Notes under the pieces: model-generated
What the model was told of the DNA's origin: nothing
Databases searched by the model: none
What the model saw: only the letters and a program-made list of their open reading frames with translations
Shown: positions 40,194 through 52,200 of the stretch, in pieces
Numbering within the stretch: position 1 is the stretch's first letter
Layout: the number at the start of each line of letters is the position of its first letter
Position numbers and translations under genes: made by a program
NCBI GenBank assembly: GCA_037447655.1
Contig: JBBHKE010000883.1
Coordinates: 1 to 64,000 of the forward strand
DNA length: 64,000 nt
Direction: 5' to 3'
Origin: Zygnema cylindricum
Taxonomy: Eukaryota; Streptophyta; Zygnematophyceae; Zygnematales; Zygnemataceae

Positions 40194-40272
40194 TCACTCG
40201 TCTGAAGAGCTCAAGAAGCCTCCCACGAAACTTGCCCCGTTCTAGTTTCCACAGAGCTTTTGTCGCTTCTCT
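40194..40272 (-). pseudogene. Duplicated, inactivated copy of BSD2 exon 4
   Basis: It has the same 79-nt length, acceptor and stop position as the functional exon at 49231-49309. It reads KLCGN-stop-NGASFVGGF: the second cysteine of the final CXXCXGXG motif is replaced by a TAG stop (40242-40244), and the next glycine position is changed to Ser. No other BSD2 exons occur near it. Confidence 0.9.
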
Positions 40273-40409
40273 CTGAAAACATAAAAAGGTAAACAACACT
40301 ATTATCAACATCAAATATTGTTGAAAAAATCACTTTTATCCGCATTATATGTTAATTGTAACAACTATATTTGTTCTAAAGCAACAATATTGTCAACAAG
40401 GAGGAGTTC

Positions 40410-40950
40410 TTAACTCTAATACTTCTGAAACCCCGGATCTTAATTATGCCGATGGTAGAGGGGGTGGTAGAGGAGGTGGCCCGAGAGGTGGTGGTGGCAG
40501 CCGAGTTAACAAGAAGAAACAAGGTCGTCCACTGAAAGTCCCTTCGGATCTTTCCAATGTATCATGCTACCGATGTAACCGGCTTGGACATTTGTCTTCC
40601 GCTTGTTCGGATAACGACAAAAAATGTCATTTTTACGCTAAGTGGGGGCATACGAGCCCTCAATGTTATGCAAAGAATGGAGATTCTAGAAGTGGAAGGG
40701 GAGGCAGAGGAGGTGATAAAGTCGATCGAGGTGGCGGCCGAGAAGGTGGCCGTGGTGGCGGCCATGGTTTCGCTAATGTAAATTATTTTGACTATGGTAA
40801 AGAAATCGGTGATGAGTTATCGGTTCTTAGCCTTATCCTTGACTCGGTAAGTAGTGGAGGAAATTTGGAGAAATAGTGGATTATTGATACAGGGGCATCT
40901 TTGTCATGCCGCATCTCGTCGGCCATTCTAATTGTTTATATTTAGGTGTT
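40410..40950 (+). pseudogene. Decayed Copia-type gag-protease fragment
   Basis: A Gly/Arg-rich Gag-like stretch precedes a CCHC zinc knuckle (CYRCNRLGHLSSAC). A second, degenerate knuckle follows (CHFYAKWGHTSPQC, with the second Cys missing). The frame stops at 40874-40876 and is immediately followed in frame by WIIDTGASLSC, the retropepsin DTGA active-site motif. No LTR, integrase or RT follows. Its left edge coincides with the end of segmental duplication copy 1. Confidence 0.85.
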
Positions 40951-42728
40951 AGGACGTGCAGCCGCCACACTAATTTATATTTGGGTGTTATTTGGGTTTC
41001 ACAGGACCTTACGAGTTGTACAGTACTACATATAGTTATTGGGATTCCCGCGACGACTTGTACCGTACGACTTATATTTTCCGAGATTTCCGACGACAGT
41101 GAATCGGGTCGATTCACGTCGGCCGTACTTATTTATTTCTCCAGGATTTTTCGCCGACAACTCATGTTCAAATTCACGTCAGTACAAACAAAATTACCGT
41201 ACTATATATATTTTCCGCGATTCCCGCAGACGGTGACTTCGATCATTTCACGTCGACCGTACGACTTATAGTTTCCGGAATCCGCGCGACGACAATATGG
41301 ACCGTACCTGTGGTCCTACCTTACAAACTTTCATTCCCTTGAATCCCGACCGACAACAAATTTTAATCATTTCGCGTGGAGTAGCATCTCGGTCGTCGAC
41401 ATGGAGTATGTGTTTTTCGTAACATCACATCTGGACCGTCAACGCAAGTGACAGACAAATCGGTTGTCAGTTCTGACGAAGCGACGTGATTGGACCATTT
41501 TAAGTCGTGATCCATTTGGAGGTTCAAGCATTCACATGTAGATAGGAAGGGTTTTAATCCGTAGGTTATAGATTTTGTAACGTAGGGCATAGGATTTCGA
41601 CCTCCTATTCGTTGAATCCAAACTAGACGCAAATACTTGCCTAGCACGCTGTACTTTGATTGGCATGTTTTCGATACGCGTAATTTTTGTTACTTAGTTC
41701 ATCTTAGATTATTTCTTGGTCACAATTTTCAAGTGCAGGAATTATTTATTTATTTATTGATTTATTTTCAGTATTGAGGATTTTCTGCAACCATCTTTTA
41801 TTTGTAAAATTGTCCGGACAGCTTAGAGGCGATTTTATGCCTTTGCGTGAAGCGTCTAGTTTTCTATTACATTACCAATATCTTGTAAAGCCTTACATAT
41901 TAATCTATATGGCTTCGGCCAAGACCTACACGATTCCCCTTCGCTTCTCTCATCCGTTTGAGTGGATTTCAATCGCGTTCACACAACACAAACTTCTTTT
42001 CCCGGCTGTGGCTGAACTTTAATTAGTGTGGAAGTTACATGTTGGGATTATCGTTTTGTTTTTTTTTATTTCTTGTGATTCTGTATTTATTTATATTTGG
42101 CTTATGCGCATCTTTGGGTTTGGTTGTCTCAAACTTCATAAGTGTTTGGCATATTGTGTTTTCAATCTTTGTTTGTCTTTCTCGGTGGTTCATGCTTTGA
42201 TTTGTTTTATTTACGTATAAATTCAGATTATTCTCGATAAGATAACTTCTGCAAGGAATATAAATAGACCGTGGGGCCTAGTGGCCATCCATCGGCTTAG
42301 TATTCCTACACTTTAAAATTGTCTCTTTTTATTTTCTCGCTTATTTGTTTTATTTCAATTTCAGTTTTCTAAAATATTCAAAAATAAAAAAATATATATT
42401 TATAGATACATTTCTACAAAAATCTATAACTAGCTTTACATTTATAATTACCATTTGTTTGTTGGCTGACGTTTTTATCTTATTGGCCAATTTTCGGCCA
42501 ACGATATACCACACTAACTTAAGTATTTGGTTTTTGTTTTCTCTGTTTTCTTTGTTATACACAAGGGGCATTGTTCGCTCACATTGAGATATACTTCACT
42601 AAAGAGCAGAGTTAGTGGAGCGGATCCATTCTTGGGATCTCTGCAAAACTTCGGTTGTAGCGAATAACCGCATTTCACCCTTGGCAATCACCAGATTGCT
42701 AAGAGTGTTATGTAAGTATTGCAACGGA
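40951..42728. other. Unique DNA between the segmental duplication copies, no gene
   Basis: 41040-41300 has a loose repeat of CGACTTATATTTTCCGAGAT-type blocks, each with a CGTACGA or GTCGACCGT motif. The rest is AT-rich with no supported genes. Confidence 0.45.
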
Positions 42729-44164
42729 GATAGTCAGATACAAGATTCAGAGGCGGAGGAAAGAAAATTGGAAGTCTATTGCCAAAGCTCCTGCTTAAAT
42801 AAAACGCAGAGGCTACGCAGAGGCTTCTACTTTTTTGTTAACACTAAACTTTACGCTTTTGAACGTTAGAAAACTTCTGGTTCCGCGGAGACGCACACGT
42901 GCCAAACACTATCGTCATTGGATACATTGCGATTCAGCGGATTCAAACAAATCAAAACTGGTATGTTTAATTTTACTTTTCGATTTTAATTTCTTTGTTG
43001 ATTCTCGGGTGAATACTGAGGAGGACCACTTGCTGACATGGCATACTAGGATGCACCTCACGATCGACCTTCGCGAGCTTTTCGTGCCACGTATCCACAT
43101 CTCGTTTCTGTCTTCCAAAATATATAGTACTGACCTTTGCGTTTCCCGATAAATTGTAATGAATAAACGTCTTTGCACAGTACCGATATTCACTTAAACC
43201 TCGAAAGCGCTCAACCTGGAGGGCTGGAGACGAGGATTCTCTCACTTCGTGGTCCGCGGGCTTCGGGTAATAGATTCAATAAAGTACAGTACTGTGCAAA
43301 TATCTGACTTTTTGAAAAAAAAACAGGTGGTTTACTTCCGTAAAGTACTAATATCGTGTTCTAATAGGGGCTGTCGACTGACGAGTGTGGAAGGCAAATT
43401 TAGGGTAACATTCCATTAGACGAAAAGTGGGGTTCGTTACTGGAAGCCGTACGTTTTTGTACAGTGATGTACATAGACGTACCATAATTATTTTTTTGTC
43501 AGACGAAACATCGTTACTGGAAAGCTGTTGAGAAGCTCCAATGAAGTAGGCGTCATTATTGACCGTTGGACGTTTCACTTTTTGAGATCCACGAAGCATT
43601 CGCCCACATCATCCAGTGGCCCCCAACTCTCCTCGCGAGGAGAGTTGGGGCCCACTGGATGACTACCATTGGTACACGTGAGAAGAAAAAAAATATCTAC
43701 TATGAACAAGCGATCACAAGCGTACACGTCGTACACGCAATGTGCCGCCTGCCACACTGGATGCAAGTCACCCGAAAATATCCTCGCACGCTCCGTCTGA
43801 CATCTACCAACATTCAAAGTTTGCCGCGTCCTTTTGCCATTCCGTTTCGAAATTTTGATTTTCATTTTGAAAATCAAAATCTCGCCGCAAACTTGACGTA
43901 CGAATCATTAACTACCGCCGGTCGTACAGATATTTCGTTCTAACTTTCCGTTTGTAGATTTTTCTAAGATTTTTAGAATCTGGACTCTAACCTATGTGGC
44001 GCCAATCATAATTGAGGAAGGTTCGTTACTGGCCCGACAAAATGGAGCGGACTTCCAGTAAATGCTGTCAGTAAACTTGTCCGTACATTAACTGGGACCG
44101 CCTAATGGAATGTTAGGGTATGTCCCCATGTACTTGTAACTTAGCGAGCTTACTTTGTATTTTA

Positions 44165-45099
44165 TAGTGTTGGGTATCGGCAAAAAATTTATCGCGATAA
44201 CACCGATACCGATAGTTATCGGTTATCGAACGGTCAAAGGTACCGATATATCGGTCCGAGAGCAACAAATTCCATATCGGCGATAATTTTAAAAATATAT
44301 AGTACGCATACTATAGTACCTTATTATATACTGTATTATACTATTTACATTACATAGCGTGGCATGCCACGTATTCGAATCTGTTCCGTAACTATTTAAC
44401 TATTTTTACGGGCAAGGTAGCACAGAAAACGCTGGCCAGTTAACTGAACAGGAAATTTACAGAAACGTGCGGCACTGTACCGACAAACTGGTGAACCTGG
44501 AACGGAAAAAGGACACCGGACACAAAGTACAATGGACGCAAAACAACATTCTGCGCGCCGCCAGAATCGAACGGACGATTTGGAATGAGAAAACCGACGG
44601 CCAGCGTGAGCGCCGGCATCTCAGAATGGATCTTTTGGCGGCTTACGCCAAAAAAAACCGACAAATTGACACGTGGCAGGTCTCCAGTGGATCCCAATGA
44701 AGAAAGGGACAAAGCCATGGCGTCGGATGTGAAAGGTACATCGTTTAATTGTATCCGTACCAAATTCGTACACACCTCATGGCGGTTACTGTACCTTCTG
44801 TGCTTGTACAACTGTACAATAACAGTGATTTGATTGGTAGACACCTAAGTAGATAGGGGTTGTGAGTAGAGCGCGTCCGGGGAATATGATGTACAGTTGA
44901 GTGTACTGGCCGTACATTTATGTGTACGGTCCGTACATATATCGCCAACAATTTTGGGATATCGGTGTTATCGCCGATAAAACCGATAAATATCGGGTAT
45001 TTATCGGCGATAATATCGTACCAATATATATTGATTATCAGGTACCCGAAAAAAGGTCCATATCGGTTATCGGCAAATCCTTACCGATACACAACACTA
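44165..45099. mobile_element. Family B element B1 inserted in D2
   Basis: It starts TAGTGTTGGGTATCGGC and ends ACCGATACACAACACTA. It is flanked by an exact 8-bp duplication GTATTTTA (44157-44164 and 45100-45107), as expected for hAT-type insertion. It is 935 bp. The centre (44467-44700) has a 77-codon ORF rich in charged residues and without a recognised domain. Confidence 0.93.
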
Positions 45100-45294
45100 G
45101 TATTTTAGCGCGGTTCCGCCGAACCCGGTTTCTGTAATGACGAAATCGTAACTTACGCTTGTGACGATTGTATACGTCGACAATACGTGTTACGGTTGTC
45201 AACGTCTACAATCTGTGGTCGCGCGTTATTTTTTGGAACTGCTTGTGACGTCGCATGTCTTACCGTGACATTGTAGACGTACCGTCTTCCAGCC

Positions 45295-45734
45295 TGTGCA
45301 GTTTCACGGTTGAAGAAGATGTGCTTTGCCTTCGCGTCTCCTGTCCGGTCGACGTGAAATGGCATCGGAATTTCGAGACCCCTGTGCAGTTTCACGGTCG
45401 AAGAAGATGCGCTTTGCCTTCGCGTCTCCTGTCTGGTCGACGTGAAATGGCATCGGAATTTCGAGACCCCTGTGCAGTTTCACGGTTGAAGAAGATGTGC
45501 TTTGCCTTCGCGTCTCCTGTCCGGTCGACGTGAAATGGCATCGGAATTTCGAGACCCCTGTGCAGTTTCACGGTCGAAGAAGATGCGCTTTGCCTTCGCG
45601 TCTCCTGTCTGGTCGACGTGAAATGGCATCGGAATTCCGAGACCCTTGTGCAGTTTCACGGCCGAAGAAGATGCGCTTTGCCTTCGCGTCTCCTGTCCGG
45701 TCGACGTGAAATGGCATCGGAATTTCGAGACCCC
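45295..45734. repeat. 88-bp tandem repeat, five units
   Basis: Units start at 45295, 45383, 45471, 45559 and 45647, each beginning TGTGCAGTTTCACGG. Units 1 and 3 share one variant set (TTGAAG, TGTGC, TCCGG). Units 2 and 4 share another (TCGAAG, TGCGC, TCTGG). The array lies within D2, right of B1. Confidence 0.97.
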
Positions 45735-46195
45735 TGCAAAAAAAAAATCCGTACTGGATGAAAACGGACAAAACCAAACAAATTGTGTACTTTTTTCGTC
45801 GTATTCGAACGCAAACGGACAAAACATAGCGACTTCCGTACTTTCCTTTGTCTTTGAAAATCGTGTGAAAAACTTCGAAAATTACGGCACGTTCGAATAT
45901 GTGTTCCTATTTGTTTAAATAAAATCCCTTGTTTTAAAACACATCGCGCATGTGTTTTAAAGATAAGGTTGAAGATGACGTTTTTTGTCGTCAAAGTGGG
46001 TCGAAAAACACAAGACGGCAAATTTTTGTACACCCTAAGTTCGAGGATGACGCAAATTGTACTCTACAAATTTGCAATTCCTTCGTACGGTTGGAACTTA
46101 GGCAGTACAGCGCTAAGTTTTACAGGAAAACGATAGAAAAAAACCCATACTTATGCACATGGGGACACACCCTTACCCTTATTCGATGTAATTGG

Positions 46196-47383
46196 TCGTG
46201 CTGTGTATCGGCAGGGTTATTCTAATAATCGATATGCCCATTTTTTTGGCTTGCCGATAGTCGACATATTAGCACGATATATTGACACCGGTTTTATCGC
46301 CAGCAAAAAAAACCGATAATATCGGTTTCCATCGCTACAACACCGGTACCGATAACTATCGGCGATAATTATACGGTTTACACCGTATAATTGTACGGCT
46401 TATGCCGTCGTACTGAACCGCCGTTATTCCGTTACACAGTGTACTGAATAGATTGTTACACGTGGCATGCCACGCTATATACAGTGAAAAATATAATACA
46501 GTAAATATAAAGTACTATTAGGGTAACATTCCATTAGACGAAAAGTGGGGTTCGTTACTGAATGCCGTACATTTTCGTACAGTGCCGTACATAGCCGTAC
46601 TATTTTTTTTTTTTTTGTCAACGAAACATCGTTATTGGAAAGCTGTTGAGAAGCTCCAATGATGTAGGCGTCATTATTGACCGTTGGACGTTTCACTTTT
46701 TGAGATCCACGAAGCAATCGCCCACATCATCCAGTGGCCCCCAACTCTCCTCGCGAGGAGAGTTGGAGCCCACTGGATGACTACCATTGGTACACGTGAG
46801 AAGAAAAAAAATATCTACTATGAACAAGCGATCACAGGCGTACACGTCGTACACGCAATGTGCCGCCTGCCACACTGGATGCAAGTCACCCGAAAATATC
46901 CTCGCACGCTCCGTCTGACATCTACCAACATTCAAAGTTTGCCGCGTCCTTTTGCCATTCCGTTTCGAAATTTTGATTTTCATTTTGAAAATCAAAATCT
47001 CGCCGCAAACTTGACGTACGAATCATTAACTACCTCCGGTCGTACAGATATTTCGTTCTAACTTTCCGTTTGTAGATTTTTCTAAGATTTTTAGAATCTG
47101 GACTCTAACCTATGTGGCGCCAATCATAATTGAGGAAGGTTCGTTACTGGCCCGACAAAATGGAGCGGACTTCCAGTAAATGCTGTCAGTAGACTTGTCC
47201 GTACATTTACTGGGACCGCCTAATGGAATGTTACCCTTATATAGCATACTATATCTTTCCCACTTATCGCCAATAAGGAGTTTGTTGGTCTCAGCGATAT
47301 ATCGGGAACCCTCACCGTCCGATAACCGATAACTATCGGTATTGGTGTTATCGCGATAAATTTCTTGCCGATACACAACACTA
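46196..47383. mobile_element. Family B MITE (B2), interrupted by C2
   Basis: Paralogue of B3. The left end TCGTGCTGTGTATCGGC is degenerate and the right end is CCGATACACAACACTA. Without C2 and one TTA it is 469 bp, against 471 for B3. Confidence 0.85.
46521..47236. mobile_element. Family C element C2 inserted in B2
   Basis: It starts GGGTAACATTCCATTAG and ends CTAATGGAATGTTACCC, with TTA at 46518-46520 and 47237-47239. It is 716 bp and nearly identical to C1, suggesting recent activity. The unoccupied site survives in B3 at 37646-37648. Confidence 0.95.
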
Positions 47384-49230
47384 GACTAATTACCATATGG
47401 TAAATTTGACAACCTTAAATTTTGTTTTAAAATGTATCCGTACAGCTAAACAACTCTTTCAAAGTCGGTGTTCCTTGTCCAATATTATTATTTTTTTTTA
47501 AAGCCCGTTTCTACATCATATAATTCATGTAGTGTTTACTTGATTCGATAATTATATTACTCTCCCGAGTACAAAATTTAAATCATGAAATTTAGTGTAC
47601 TATAGGTCGACTCCTTACAGCAAAAATATAGTTCGAATGAGTGGTGTTTAACATAGGTTCGATGTACAGAAAAAACTGGAGACACTATATATTGTAACCC
47701 CTCATGGTCAGCAATGAAGACATCAATCAAACACATAAAATAAGACACCATTGCTTCTTGGGATACTTCAGAAGATTTAAATTTGCAAATTTTATAAAAG
47801 TCGAAGCTTCATTAGAGCAACTTTTTTCAAACAAAAACTAATGGGAGACTTTCAGCTTCCTCCCTCCCTCCCTTTTTTTGTCTTGTTTCCATGTGCTCAA
47901 GTGGTTTACCATCGTGTGTTTTTGATTCATCCTCACTGTGCAGAGAATGCGGGGATTCAAACCTTTCAGACATAAAAATAGTGTGCCTATTAATAATAAG
48001 CCTGCTAAAATAATGAACTTGATAAAACCAGTGATGATAAAACCATGTTTCCGTGGAAAAAAAGAAATGAAAAGAAACGGATTTGCTCACACAAAATCAA
48101 CAAACAGCAAACAGGGATACCGCGACAGCAACTACGGAAAGATCTTTGATTTTTTTATCTCAACTTGAACCATCATCCCTTCATGCACACTCGGACTTTA
48201 AATCAGGCGATTGCCATGAAAAGGTGTTAACCTTGCTCGCCAATTGGTCGTCTTTGAAAGGAAACTGGACATTTGTGCACAGAGAATAATTAATTAAAGT
48301 GGCGAATAAAACATCAACGGTAGACACAATGCACGTTCTCCCCTTAAAGGCTTGGGAGCCATAAAAATGTAAAAGAAAAGTGTCCTGGCAATACAATCCT
48401 GCCTATGAAAAAAAAATTAGCAACTGCCTCCTCTCATGTTACACATTGTATACATTGAAATGCAATCATTAGGTCCGAAGTTGACATAACTCAAAATCGT
48501 GTTATTTAACAGTTGTGGATGAGAGGGTCATGAAATGAAAAGTTATGACATAAAAGTTTGTGATTTCAGAAGTTGTAATTTTAATGGTAGAGATTGAGAT
48601 CTGAAACCCAGGTTTTTTTATGTCCAAGGGAAACATTAAATCTTCACAATTCGATAAAGAGTTCACAAACCGCAATCGTAATCACATCAAATCTTTGACT
48701 TTCACTCATAAGTTCCCTTTTCTCTTAACCCCATATGGATTTTTTAGCAAATGTATTTCAAAGATATTTTGCAAAAACTACAAACACGATTGTACAATCA
48801 CATAAATACCAGTCTAAATATTTCAGCACAACTGTTTGTCTAACAAATGAAGCCATAATTTCAACTCCCGAAAACGAAGACTAGAGTGGGATTACTAAAA
48901 AAAATCTAGAAGCTTATAACCACACTGCCCAACTTATAACCACGGTGTCCAAAATTTGCAGAAATTACAGTATCCATACTAAGACCAAAAAGAAAAAGCG
49001 ACACAAAAAGATCACAACTCTCAACCCTCACTCAAATTGCAGCTAAATACTTGAGATACATGAGTGGCTCGCACTTTTTTTTATTTCTTTTGTTCTTTTT
49101 GCAATAACTGTCGCCTTGGTTCTTTCGAAGACTCCCAACGAGTATACCATAATTTTGTAGCGCCAATCCACAAGTAAACCCGAGTAACTAAATGAACTCT
49201 GACTTTTAAGTCCAAATAAATTTTTTGACC

Positions 49231-52200
49231 TCAGTCGTCTGAAGAGCTCAAGAAGCCTCCCACGAAACCTGCCCCGTTGCAGTTTCCACAAAGCATTTGT
49301 CGCTTCCCTCTGAAGACATAAAAATGTAAACATCACTATTGTCAGCATCGAGAATTGTTGTGAAGCATCAGTATTATCAGCATTACATGTTAATTGTAAC
49401 AACTATATTTGTTCTAAAGCAACAACATTGTCGACAACATACATCAATAATTAAGACCAGAATTGATTTGAAGCCTCACTATTGTCAACATTACACTCAA
49501 AAGTGTATCACTTGTAAGGAGTAAAATTTTCTAGAGCATGAACTTTGGTCAGCATTACACATCAATGAGAAAGACCAGAATTGTTGTAAAGCATCGCTAT
49601 TGTCAACATTACACATGAATAAGAGATTTGTTTTAAAGCATAACTATTGTCAACAATAGATATCAATAATAAAGACGAGAATCATATCAAAGATTTTGTC
49701 AACATTACATATTAAGAGTAAAGATGAAAATTGTTTTAAAGCGTCACTTTTGTCAATATTACACTCAAAAGTTATGACTCAAATTGTTTCAGAGCATCAG
49801 TCTGTCAACATTACACATCAATAGCAAAAGTCTATAGTTGTTTTCAGGCGAGGTGCATTACATAACCAGAGAAGCACAAATGGTGGCATAATGGAAACTA
49901 ATAAGGAACTTATCCATACACCGAAACAAGGATTCCTGGCACAGTAACCAAAGTAGTCGTCCAGAAAGCTGTACGATTTTGTCAAAAACGTACATATTTT
50001 TGCACGATTACAGACTAGCCAGTATTGCCAGTAAAATAGAGTACGCATCATTACCCTACAAGCTGCAAGTTTGGGACTAAATGACACTGAGAATTAACAA
50101 CAAAACATAATTTTCACATGATGAAATTGAATGGAGCCAAACTGGAGGATGTTTCGACATTTGCAAGAAGACGGATGTTGAATTGCCAAACAAAAAATAA
50201 GACTCACGACTCAACAAGGAGAGTCATCACCAATGGAAAACAACCTCTTTTTTTTTCATTGCATTAAAAAACAGAATCATGTTGACAAGGTTTAGACCAA
50301 TGCCACAGACAGTAAAACACAGCACCAGAGACACTATTTCTCATTAGATGTATTGCATGGAGAGGTGGGGGGAACATCATTGACGTCCATCACCACAAAC
50401 AATGTCAAAAAGTGAAAGAATACCTGCAAAGCCAACAAGTTTGTCCTGCTTTAAAACGTCCTTGGAAATGGTCCTCCAAATTGACACCATCTCCTTTGCA
50501 CTGACTGCACGCTACGGCACCTGGTATGTAACCACAATAAACAAAGAAAAAAAGTGGTAACAGAGGCCAAAAGGAATAGATAAGGTAATGCAATTAATAA
50601 ATCGGTGGCCTCCTGTCTATCTGTTCACAGAGCAATCCAATTGTTCCAGTAATTACACAGAAAAAATCCAGCTTCTTCACATGCTATGATGTCTAATCTC
50701 AAGAAGGAACTACACTGCCCATCACCATTAGTGTTAATAACACTAATTTGATCACGACTTTTTCTGACTGAAAATCCTAAAATAGTGTTTATAACACCAT
50801 GTAAGGGTGCAGACTGTTACCCACCACGTCTCCTACACTAAATTAATATTATACATTCTAATTCTGCATTTTCACTCATATTTCCTTTACACTGATAGCG
50901 ACGGGGAGTGTGGCGAACAATACATCCCACCTTTGCCATTGCAAGTCTAAAATACATAACACCACTAATAACATACAAAATTACACTTCACAATTACCCA
51001 TACCCTCCAAAAACGGATCACATGAAGATATAAACGAAGTTGAGCGTAAGTTGAAAAGTATGAATGAATGCAATACGAATTAAAGAAGGGAAACAACAGG
51101 TGCACCAACATCATAAAGACACCCTATCAGCATTACAGCATATAACATACAACCGCTCATAAAATGTTGATATGACAAAATTTTCTCACATTTCTATCCT
51201 TCCTCCTGAAAGATTAGGGGCTAAATTGTATAAAGTACTTTAGAACCATATTGAAAAAAAGCTTTGTGAAAATGAAAGGTTGAATTACTTGGCTGTACTA
51301 CCAGTTGTAATTACTGATTAGGCCATTTAAAAAGGCATACATTCATGTGGCTAAGTACATGACACCATGCCGTATTTTTTCCAACCAGAACCATAGTTCA
51401 GATGCGCAGTAACAATTGCGGAGGCTATGTGGTTAAACCATGAAATACATGTACAATACAGAGTCACCTCGTAAGGCATTTGCAATTGTTTTTGCACATT
51501 TGAACAATGACCAGAACTGCAAACCTTCGGAACATGTCCAAATGACAATGGAGTTTCGGTTGTACATACCAAACAACCCCCATGCCTAGACTGACACAGA
51601 GGTATAAAGACGCTACGTATATGACGAATACTGCCGATGGGAATAGTTCAAGTAATGCAGTATTACATTGCCCATAGCTGTTAGAGAATTAATTCTAATT
51701 CGAGTGATGTATTTTTGACCCAAATAAACTATTTAGTTAACGCCCCATAATAAGCCACATGGCAAAGAAAAATCTACTTTAGTTGATTCTAATAAAGTGT
51801 TAATGCTAATAAGTCACGACCTATAATAGCTAGGGTAAATAACACTAATTCGATCCTCACTTATTTGCCTGGAAATCATAAAATAGTGTTGATACCACTG
51901 TTTAAAAGAGTGGCCTTAAATGGCCATGTCATTCAGCTAAATTAGTATTACTGATACTAACTTTCCTTTAACACTAATAATTCCTTTACACTAATAGCCA
52001 TGGGCAGTGTAGTGTACAGACAAAACTTAAGTTACTGGGATTACTGGGTATCCTAGGTATACATGACGCAAACCCTGTGGTAATGCAGTAAGCTTTACAC
52101 TTAAGGAAGAACAAGAGAGTTTTGAAATATTATGACAATACAGATCCTTAATAAAAAGTCACGAAAATTATGAAAGCACAAATATTAAGTCGGCCCAGAG

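Larger units (their letters stand above)
36631..40399 (+). repeat. Segmental duplication, copy 1
   Basis: Direct-orientation counterpart of 42729-49437. It runs from the 5' flank of gene X through element B3 to just upstream (on the minus strand) of a copy of BSD2's last exon. It lacks C1, D2, B1 and C2, which are present in copy 2, and uniquely carries A4. Confidence 0.92.
44116..46172. mobile_element. Family D element D2 inserted in the terminal repeat of C1
   Basis: It starts GGGTATGTCCCCATGT and ends ACATGGGGACACACCC, with TTA at 44113-44115 and 46173-46175. It is 2057 bp, longer than other D copies because it holds B1 and an 88-bp tandem array. Confidence 0.92.
43403..46178. mobile_element. 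Family C element C1, carrying nested D2 and B1
   Basis: It starts GGGTAACATTCCATTAG. Its right end is split by D2: ...GGAATGTTA is separated from the last CCC at 46176-46178. TTA duplications lie at 43400-43402 and 46179-46181. Removing D2 and one TTA leaves 716 bp, exactly the length of C2. It contains a perfect-looking hairpin around CTCTCCTCGCGAGGAGAG (43630-43647). Confidence 0.92.
42729..49437 (+). repeat. Segmental duplication, copy 2 (expanded by insertions)
   Basis: It matches 36631-40399 in the same orientation as three blocks: 42729-43402, 46179-46520 and 47237-49437. The blocks are interrupted by C1 (with D2 and B1 inside) and by C2. The right part is contiguous with the functional BSD2 gene. 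Confidence 0.92.

Noticed and set aside
45255-45822. ORFs running through the 88-bp array on both strands
   Set aside because: The unit length is not a multiple of three, so successive units are read in different frames; no protein repeat results.
49043-49402. 119-codon minus-strand ORF (CLQREATNALWKLQRG frame)
   Set aside because: It is the wrong frame across BSD2 exon 4; the frame in phase with upstream exons encodes the conserved CGNCNGAG motif.
49818-50087. Hydrophobic minus-strand ORF considered as the last BSD2 exon
   Set aside because: It lacks the final CXXCXGXG motif; the correct exon was found at 49231-49309.
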